DNA from: Billgrantia desiderata
GTDB taxonomy: Bacteria; Pseudomonadota; Gammaproteobacteria; Pseudomonadales; Halomonadaceae
DNA: 64,000 nt
Direction: 5' to 3'
Assembly: GCA_011742915.1 (NCBI GenBank)
Contig: JAAQTN010000019.1
Coordinates: forward strand, 20,427-84,426
Below the pieces are notes generated by a model. It was not told the origin of the DNA, made no database searches, and worked only from the letters and a program-made list of their open reading frames with translations. Positions within the stretch are counted from its first letter, which is position 1. Every line of letters begins with the position of its first letter. Positions 59,301 through 64,000 of this stretch are shown piece after piece. A program made the translations under genes and the position numbers.

Positions 59301-59714
59301 GCCGATCTCGCCGGCGCGCCAATGAATGCCGGCCAGCTCCAGGTTGCCGCTGCCCTGCAAGCGGTAGGCGTCGAGGCCGGCCTGGCGGATGCCCTCGGCT
59401 TCCAAGGTATGGATGCTGACTTCACGGTCGAGCAGGGGAGTGAGGGCGAAACGCAGGCTGGCGCGTTCGGCCGCCAGCGTGAAGCGCCGCTCGGCGGTGC
59501 GGCCGGCCAGGTGCAACTGGGTGACCTCGAGGTGGCCGGGGAAGAGCGTCCAGGCACGCTCCCACTCGAGCGAGAGACGCGGCGAACGCTCGAGCTGATC
59601 GCGGCCCCAGGCGCTGGCGAGCAGGGCATTTGCGGTGGCGAGATAGAGCGCGTAGAGCAGTGCCAGAAACAGCACGAGCCAAGTCAGCGCCTTGAGCGGC
59701 CTGGGCAGGATCAT
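56328..59714 (-). CDS. Very large AsmA-like membrane-anchored protein with three internal repeats
   Basis: The 1128-residue protein has one N-terminal membrane helix (about 10-32, TWLVLFLALLYALYL) and a long extracytoplasmic part dominated by beta strands, like AsmA/YdbH/TamB lipid-transfer proteins. Two modules alternate three times. Type A has an NPYL-like start, a GGGRL strand and a PGSxLxVxSexLgaR strand, near residues 205, 490 and 755. Type B has YLP then a GGxARL strand, near 345, 615 and 880. An ATG at 59714 or a GTG at 59744 could start it. It follows a lipid A-type acyltransferase gene in the same operon, suggesting an envelope-lipid role. Confidence 0.82.
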   Translation of the reverse strand: MILPRPLKALTWLVLFLALLYALYLATANALLASAWGRDQLERSPRLSLEWERAWTLFPGHLEVTQLHLAGRTAERRFTLAAERASLRFALTPLLDREVSIHTLEAEGIRQAGLDAYRLQGSGNLELAGIHWRAGEIGAERVSLQLDEGTVLHDDTALVEGVTLDADLRLAPLRLAEHPGGEATRFVSGTLTLAGRSDAYDVFNPYLAALGWLEIDGRGDLTGDIAIERGEVLPGSRLRLDSPRLSVRLDERHWLEAGALYRIDGSGAVEVEVEVEVAQSARLALELDDIEMGEATPQPSPAASARPLLGGEGFRLVLETPALRLYAPPDELQRADLHWRNAEAFDIAALQRYLPPPVPLTLEGGTARLQGGLSYDAEHLTGGFDLNGEAISVRLGEQPLSGRLGLHLPIVALDVEGGAVDVSGTQFELEAAAPGEAQPLITALELPVARFHSPLAWRALDDDALRDRETPWQAELELSGHVANLGVLDPFLSGLFDGRGLALEGGGRLDGALQVRNGQPLPGSRLDVYSEALGARLLGFHARGDGRAHFVLGPGEPHPEASLELVFGEVDLTRLSDGRRLFQAERLALAASAAASPRTARPTTAEIAWRGARIPDVSVLGAYLPQAAPLRLHAGQAASDGELVITGERAQGRATLTGGAIRGRLLQETFDGELDVSLVLRDLHPARQHLDLSGSRLTLNAATNGGEPLRTQLAVRQARLQGGFDWPASEAPRRPLSGTLRLDGLLDRLGFLNAFLPNEHGLAIQGGGRLSADLRFADGEAMPGSQLRVHSERLGARFLHYEAFGDGSLIVTVGDPGAELSLSLPRFGLRRQADGGALIEGRLLDLHSRARHFDLPEGLRELSTRIDLPHLVAPDLAALNDYLPQGGAIELLGGQARLATHLQLEGTRARGRLALHAPDARLALHEQTLEGALHLETRLADGDLETLDFDVSGSRLSLDGVRLADAGGSLSHGWWARLELPEGRMRWERPLELDARLELAMRDSGLLVNLLVDAARERRWLRERLTLGEVQGEARVMLNDDTVRLENLAVQAGGRLELLANLALRDSQLAGRAFARFGPLRLGIEIDEGRRRWQLRNARAWYASGQPASELALPESEAWFERLDVQLE

Positions 59715-59771
59715 GGATGGCGTACTCGTCCTTGAGGCATTCACCCCCCTGCGTATGAACGGCGGCGGCGT

Positions 59772-60701
59772 TCAGTAGAGCCGAAACTCCCGGTGGTTCG
59801 GCACGCCCTGTTGTTCCTCGATCACCTTGCGGTAGCGCTTGTACTCCCACTGGTACTGGGCGGGGTCCAGGGCGATGGCGTCTTCCACGCAGGCGTTGAC
59901 GCCGGTGGCCGACTGCTCCTCGTCGGTGGCGTAGACGCGCTCGTCGGCGGCGAGGAAGTGGATGGCGAAGCCGCGCCCGGGAATGCGCCGGGCCACGCCG
60001 GTGACGACCCGAGCGTCGGTGCGTGCCACCAGCTTGGGCAGCAGGGTCGCGGTGTAGGCCAGGCGATGGTAGAAGGGCGCGAACACGCCGCTGCCCCAGT
60101 TGGGCTCCTGGTCGGGCAGGATGCCCACCGCTTCACTGCGTTTGAGCGCCTTGAGCAGGGCAGCGACGCCGCGCGGATTGGTCGGCACCAGGCTTGCGCC
60201 CATGCGCTCGCGCCCTTGCCGGATCACCGCATCGAGTTCGGCGATCTTGGGCGGCTCGTACATGGCGGTGAAGGGAAAGTGACTGGAAAGCCAGAAGTTG
60301 AGCACCTCCCAGTTGCCGAAGTGCGGTGCCAGCACGATCACGCCGCGCCCCTCGGCGCGGGCTTCGTCGAGCAGTTCGCGGCCGTGGATCTCGAGAATCG
60401 AGTCCTCTACCCGCTGCGGCTCGCCCATCCAGGCGAAGCCCAGCTCGAGCATGGTGGCGGTGGAGTGGGTCAGGCTCTCCCGGGCCAGCTGGCGGCGCGT
60501 GGCGGCATCCTGTTCGGGGTAGACCTCGGCGAGATTGATCTCGGTGACCTCGCGCTCGCGGCGGCTGAAGCGATGCACCAGCGGGCCGGAAACACGTGCC
60601 AGGCGCCACAGCATGGCGGGGCGACGCCCGGCCAGGGTGCGCCATAGGGCGGCGATGGCGCGGCCTTGCAGGGTGGCGGAGGGGGGCTGCGACTCGCTCA
60701 T
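59772..60701 (-). CDS. Lipid A-type lauroyl/myristoyl acyltransferase (LpxL/HtrB family)
   Basis: The 309-residue protein is an LpxL/LpxM family acyltransferase, adding an acyl chain to lipid A at the inner membrane. The HX4(D/E) motif is HFGNWE, followed by the ILPDQEPNWGSGVFAPFYH segment that resembles the LpxL active-site stretch. Unlike typical LpxL it lacks an obvious N-terminal membrane helix. It is in the operon order VOC protein, small membrane protein, acyltransferase, AsmA-like protein, with 3 bases to the gene before it. The acyl donor and lipid acceptor are not known. Confidence 0.93.
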   Translation of the reverse strand: MSESQPPSATLQGRAIAALWRTLAGRRPAMLWRLARVSGPLVHRFSRREREVTEINLAEVYPEQDAATRRQLARESLTHSTATMLELGFAWMGEPQRVEDSILEIHGRELLDEARAEGRGVIVLAPHFGNWEVLNFWLSSHFPFTAMYEPPKIAELDAVIRQGRERMGASLVPTNPRGVAALLKALKRSEAVGILPDQEPNWGSGVFAPFYHRLAYTATLLPKLVARTDARVVTGVARRIPGRGFAIHFLAADERVYATDEEQSATGVNACVEDAIALDPAQYQWEYKRYRKVIEEQQGVPNHREFRLY

Positions 60702-60704
60702 GGT

Positions 60705-61079
60705 TCAGATCAACCAGGCATCCACGTTGTCGGGCTCGCGATGCTCCTGCAGGCGCTTGATGCCCTTCACGCAGCGCACCACCAGCCATACCACGGCCAG
60801 CAGCCAGGTCACGAAGCCGATCATCACCAGGGTGAGCACGCCGGAGATGGCAAAGTAGAGCACGGAGAGCCAGAAGGTACGGATCTGGTAGCGGTAATGC
60901 TCGTCGAACCAATGGGGACCCTGGCCGCGATAGACATAGGCGATGACTACGCCAACGATGGCCGTCAGCCCCCCGCTGACCACGCCGGCCAGAAGCAGGG
61001 CATAGACGACGATAGGCAGGGTGATGTCGGGAGTGCCTTTTGGTTCGATGACGCTGTGGTTATCGGGGCTGTCGTTCAT
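60705..61079 (-). CDS. DUF4870-like small membrane protein
   Basis: The 124-residue protein has about three membrane helices (roughly residues 22-45, 68-85 and 87-110) and resembles the DUF4870-type inner-membrane proteins. The ATG at 61079 is preferred over one five codons upstream. The stop is 3 bases before the acyltransferase start, so they are co-transcribed. The role is unknown, perhaps in the envelope. Confidence 0.82.
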   Translation of the reverse strand: MNDSPDNHSVIEPKGTPDITLPIVVYALLLAGVVSGGLTAIVGVVIAYVYRGQGPHWFDEHYRYQIRTFWLSVLYFAISGVLTLVMIGFVTWLLAVVWLVVRCVKGIKRLQEHREPDNVDAWLI

Positions 61080-61145
61080 GGGCCATCCAGTCAAACACGA
61101 TTTGCCCCAATGATACCGGTCATACGCGTCATTGCCAGCGGGCCA

Positions 61146-61538
61146 TTATTCCAGCGTTTCTTTCAGCGGCCGGCTGAGTTCGAGCAGGTTGCCGTCGGGG
61201 TCGCGCAGATAGAGCGATTCGATGGGGCCGGTGGCGCCCTGGCGTGAGACCGGGCCGAGCTCGACCTCCACGTCCAGCGCTTCGAGGTGACGCTGGACCT
61301 CGTCCAATGGCAGCAGGCTGCGCAGGCACAGGTCCAGGCTGCCCGGCGTGGGCGTAGCGGCACGCGGCTCGATGTCGGTCGCCGTCCAGTGCAGGCGCAG
61401 GGCGATGTCGCCGAGCAGCAGATCGACTCGCTCACGATCGCGATAGCGCACCTCGAGCCCGAGTACGCGAGAATAGAAATCCACGGCGCGGGAGATGTCG
61501 GTCACGGTGATGACCAGGTGGTCCAGACCTGACAGCAT
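61146..61538 (-). CDS. VOC-superfamily (glyoxalase/dioxygenase-like) protein
   Basis: The 130-residue protein has the paired beta-alpha-beta-beta-beta fold of the vicinal oxygen chelate group. LDHLVITVTDISRAVDFYSR with the first metal His starts it and SLYLRDPDGNLLELSRP with the Glu ligand ends it. It could be a glyoxalase, dioxygenase or resistance protein, not decided by sequence. GAGGAGG lies 6 bases before the ATG. It is the first gene of the envelope operon on the minus strand and divergent from the zinc-ribbon methyltransferase. Confidence 0.9.
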   Translation of the reverse strand: MLSGLDHLVITVTDISRAVDFYSRVLGLEVRYRDRERVDLLLGDIALRLHWTATDIEPRAATPTPGSLDLCLRSLLPLDEVQRHLEALDVEVELGPVSRQGATGPIESLYLRDPDGNLLELSRPLKETLE

Positions 61539-61592
61539 TGCCGGCCTCCTCGTTATGATGTGTTTTTTCGTCAGGCCATGAAGGATACGACG

Positions 61593-62228
61593 ATGCCGAC
61601 CTGCCCGCTATGCGCTAGCCCGCATTCGCGCCATTTTCATCGCGATGCGCGGCGCGACTACTACCGCTGCGAGAATTGCCGGCTGGCTTTCGTGCCGCCC
61701 GAGCAGCGTCTGTCGCCCGAGCAGGAGCGGGCGGTCTACGATCAGCACGAGAACCGCCCCGACGACCCCGGCTACCGACGTTTCCTGTCGCGCCTGTTCG
61801 AGCCACTGCAGCATCGGCTGGCACCGGGAGCCAGCGGCCTCGATTTCGGCGCCGGCCCCGGCCCGACCCTGTCACTGATGTTCGAGGAGGCAGGCCACCC
61901 GATGTCGATCTACGACCCGTTCTATGCCCCCGATGCCGGCGTGCTCGAGCGCCGCTACGACTTCATCACCGCCACCGAGGTGGTGGAGCATCTATTCGCC
62001 CCGGGGCGCGAGCTCGCGCGTCTAGCGGCGCTGCTGCCACCGGGCGGCTGGTTGGGGCTGATGACCAAGCGGGTAACCGGCGAGGAGGCCTTCGCACGCT
62101 GGCACTACATTCTCGACCCCACGCACGTGTGCTTCTTCAGCGAGGCGAGCTTCGAGTGCCTGGCCGAGCACCTGGGCATGAGCGTCGAGTTTCCCGGCGC
62201 CGACGTGGCCCTGCTGCAGAAGAAGTAA
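61593..62228 (+). CDS. SAM-dependent methyltransferase with N-terminal zinc ribbon
   Basis: The 211-residue protein starts with a zinc ribbon (CPLC near residue 3 and CENC near 24) followed by a class I methyltransferase domain. GLDFGAGPGPTLSLM is motif I, FITATEVVEHLFAPG motif II-like, and HYILDPTHVCFFSEASFE a family stretch. AAGGA precedes the ATG at 61593, which gives MPTCPLC. Two earlier in-frame ATGs at 61560 and 61578 are less well placed. The substrate is unknown. The group includes small-molecule and protein methyltransferases. Confidence 0.86.
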   Translation: MPTCPLCASPHSRHFHRDARRDYYRCENCRLAFVPPEQRLSPEQERAVYDQHENRPDDPGYRRFLSRLFEPLQHRLAPGASGLDFGAGPGPTLSLMFEEAGHPMSIYDPFYAPDAGVLERRYDFITATEVVEHLFAPGRELARLAALLPPGGWLGLMTKRVTGEEAFARWHYILDPTHVCFFSEASFECLAEHLGMSVEFPGADVALLQKK

Positions 62229-62314
62229 TTCGGGCTCTCTTGGCCTGTCTTGCTGTTTTTCCGATCTGGAATGGTGAATTGTTCTGGCCGAGAGGTGGGG
62301 ATGGGATTAAGCGT

Positions 62315-62342
62315 TTGACACCGGCGCTGTCAGGCGTATGAT
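62315..62342 (+). promoter_or_regulatory. Near-consensus sigma-70 promoter with structured leader before the MFS gene
   Basis: TTGACA (62315-62320, a perfect -35), a 16-base spacer and TATGAT (62337-62342, five of six -10 positions) are among the best promoter matches in the window. The transcript would have a leader of about 115 bases, in which GCGTTGGC (62363-62370) and GCCAAACGC (62380-62388) can pair with one bulge. Confidence 0.65.
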
Positions 62343-62467
62343 TCGCGCCGCCCCACCCAAGCGTTGGCCGTTCGAATGCCAAACGCAAGGGCGATGGGCA
62401 GCGTTCCACGGCGTTTTCTGCCATCTTTCTCCCTTTACATTCTTCGGTTCTGTCGAGAGGCGCGCTG

Positions 62468-63877
62468 ATGTCGCGGCAACTGCTGGCCATGGCCCTGGCT
62501 CCCCTGCTGGGTCTCTTCATCCTGGGTATCGGTAACGGCTTCCTGGCCACGCTGATCACGCTGCGGCTCGACGCTGCCGGCGAATCGCCGGTCGTGATCG
62601 GCTGGGTCTCCTCGGCCTACTTCATCGGCCTGGCGCTGGGGGCGATGTTCAACGACCGGCTGCTGTTGCGCATCGGCCATATTCGCGCCTACGGCAGCTT
62701 TGCCTCGCTGGTGGCGGTCACGGTGCTGCTGCAGGCATTGATCTTCGACCCCTGGGCCTGGTTCGGCCTGCGCCTGATCGGCGGCTGGGCCACCGTGGGG
62801 GTCTATCTGGTCATCGAGAGCTGGCTGCTCACCTCGGGCGATCAGAAGGTGCGCGGCAGGCTGCTCGCCCTCTACATGATCTCGCTGTACGCGGCCGGTG
62901 TACTCGGTCAGCTGCTGCTCGGCGTGACCGATGCCATGGGCGAGGCCGCGCCGTTCATGGTCATCGGCATGCTGGCCTCGCTGTCGGTGCTGCCCATGGC
63001 GATGATTCCGCGGGTTTCGCCGCTGATCGAGCACGCCGAGCCTCTCTCGCCGATGCGGCTGATCGTCATGACCCCCACCGGGGTGATGGGCAGCTTCGGC
63101 TCGGGCCTGGCGGTAGCCGCCGTCTACACGCTGCTGCCGCTCTACCTGCAGCGCATCGGCCTGACGGTGGCCCAGGTCGGCCAGATGATGGCGGTGGTCA
63201 TCCTCGGCGCCATGCTACTGCAATATCCCATCGGGCGCTGGTCCGATCGTCATGACCGGCAGATCGTGCTGATCATGATCGGGGCCTTCTGTGCCCTGAT
63301 CTCGGTCGGCATGCTGTTATTGCCGCTCCACACCTGGGTGCTGGCGGCGCTGCTGTTCCTGCTGGGTGGCGGTGTCTTCGCCCTTTATCCCGTGGCGGTG
63401 AGCCATGCCGCCGACCGCGCACCGGCCGGGGCGCTGGTGCGCATGAGCCAGGGCCTGCTGCTGATCAACGCCATCGGCTCGACGGTCAGCCCGCCCCTGA
63501 TTTCACCGGCCATGGCCTGGGTGGGCGATGCCGGGCTGTTCTGGGCCTTCGGCGCTCTGGGGCTGTTCCTGGTGGCCTTCTTCACCTGGCGCCGCAGCGT
63601 GCGCCCGGCGCCGGTACCGGTGGCGCCGTTCTCGCCCAATACGCCCATGTCGCCGGTGGGTGCCGAGCTCACCGTCACCGAAGAGTTGGTGCAGGGGGCC
63701 ATCGGGCATGAGCATGTGGAGGACCTCTCCAACGTGGTGCCTGAGGTGGAAGTGGCCGAACCCCTGGTCGGCCCACCGCCGCCGGACGAGCCGCATATCG
63801 TCTTCTATCACGGTGAGGATGACGTGGCGTACGGCGACCAGGAAAAGGAAGCGCTCGACAGCGACGCCCGACGCTGA
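62468..63877 (+). CDS. MFS transporter (YcaD-like) with long acidic C-terminal tail
   Basis: The 469-residue protein has about twelve membrane helices (roughly residues 8-380) and an MFS signature: WVSSAYFIGLALGAMFNDRLL between helices 2 and 3 and GRWSDRHDRQIV in the second half. It resembles YcaD-type MFS proteins, where the substrate is unknown. After the last helix, about 85 residues form a soluble Pro/Glu/Asp-rich tail, which is unusual for a standard MFS. It lies behind a near-consensus promoter and is followed by a clear terminator. Confidence 0.92.
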   Translation: MSRQLLAMALAPLLGLFILGIGNGFLATLITLRLDAAGESPVVIGWVSSAYFIGLALGAMFNDRLLLRIGHIRAYGSFASLVAVTVLLQALIFDPWAWFGLRLIGGWATVGVYLVIESWLLTSGDQKVRGRLLALYMISLYAAGVLGQLLLGVTDAMGEAAPFMVIGMLASLSVLPMAMIPRVSPLIEHAEPLSPMRLIVMTPTGVMGSFGSGLAVAAVYTLLPLYLQRIGLTVAQVGQMMAVVILGAMLLQYPIGRWSDRHDRQIVLIMIGAFCALISVGMLLLPLHTWVLAALLFLLGGGVFALYPVAVSHAADRAPAGALVRMSQGLLLINAIGSTVSPPLISPAMAWVGDAGLFWAFGALGLFLVAFFTWRRSVRPAPVPVAPFSPNTPMSPVGAELTVTEELVQGAIGHEHVEDLSNVVPEVEVAEPLVGPPPPDEPHIVFYHGEDDVAYGDQEKEALDSDARR

Positions 63878-63898
63878 AGCCCCGGCCACCGCCCCATG

Positions 63899-63931
63899 AC
63901 GCCCGATGCTCTCGCATCGGGCGTTTTTTTT
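63899..63931 (+). terminator. Rho-independent terminator of the MFS gene
   Basis: ACGCCCGATGC (63899-63909) pairs with GCATCGGGCGT (63914-63924) around TCTC and runs into eight T residues. It is 22 bases after the stop codon. Confidence 0.95.
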
Positions 63932-63951
63932 GGTGCGCCAGGCATGGCGCG

Positions 63952-63993
63952 CAGCGCCCGACGGGCGCTGTTTCCGAGGGTGGTGCCTCGGAA
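63952..63993. repeat. Two adjacent short inverted repeats at the window edge
   Basis: CAGCGCCC / GGGCGCTG (63952-63970, loop GAC) is followed directly by TTCCGAGG (63972-63979) and CCTCGGAA (63986-63993). They lie beyond the MFS terminator and may belong to a convergent gene outside the window or to a dispersed intergenic repeat. Confidence 0.4.
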
Positions 63994-64000
63994 TGACTTG

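Overview
The window is about 64 kb of a GC-rich gammaproteobacterial chromosome. Dense gene packing, strong GC bias at third codon positions, and the gene set (a PotABCD-like transporter, overlapping ackA-pta, a TPP-riboswitch-controlled tenA-thiC, SbcCD, KatG, an OsmC-family protein) fit a member of the Halomonadaceae (Halomonas or a relative). This placement is an inference from gene content and composition. No rRNA or tRNA gene, insertion sequence or CRISPR array was recognised. No gene-free stretch exceeds 300 bases.

Layout. 1-7000: the end of a sugar-acid pathway (IlvD/Edd-family dehydratase, SMP-30-type lactonase), an old-yellow-enzyme alkene reductase, ArgE-like deacetylase and catalase-peroxidase KatG. 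7030-9534: an MHYT-PAS-GGDEF-EAL protein whose GGDEF motif is degenerate and whose EAL motif is intact. 9635-19990: the main accessory block. It holds a type I restriction-modification locus (hsdR, then a fic-hsdM-hsdS-SWIM-membrane protein chain in which every junction is a 4-base ATGA overlap), closed by a convergent YefM-like antitoxin with no toxin beside it. 20085-30795: alpha/beta hydrolase, YciI-like protein, SbcC/SbcD, endonuclease V, DUF1415 protein, aldo/keto reductase, OsmC-family protein, and an overlapping amidoligase plus class I glutamine amidotransferase pair. 30924-41043: MscS-type channel, a ThuA/Gfo-Idh-MocA/LacI cluster with two perfect tandem operators, an unrecognised membrane protein, a CBS-BON protein, a class V aminotransferase and a small methyltransferase.

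41300-50312: a polyamine-type ABC transporter operon (ATPase, binding protein, two permeases) followed by a ThiO-like amine oxidase, then convergent ackA-pta. 50473-53342: an EamA exporter, a small outer-membrane beta-barrel, and a protein that resembles the CRISPR-associated CARF nuclease Card1/Can2 (DUF1887) but has lost a catalytic lysine and has no CRISPR neighbours here. 53471-56270: thiC and tenA behind a TPP riboswitch. 56328-61538: an envelope operon (VOC protein, small membrane protein, lipid A-type acyltransferase, very large AsmA-like protein with internal repeats). 61593-63931: a zinc-ribbon methyltransferase and an MFS transporter with a near-consensus promoter.

The most promising candidates for something undescribed are the Card1-like protein at 52095-53342, the SWIM and membrane proteins coupled to the type I restriction operon at 17531-19710, and the amidoligase/amidotransferase pair at 29108-30795.
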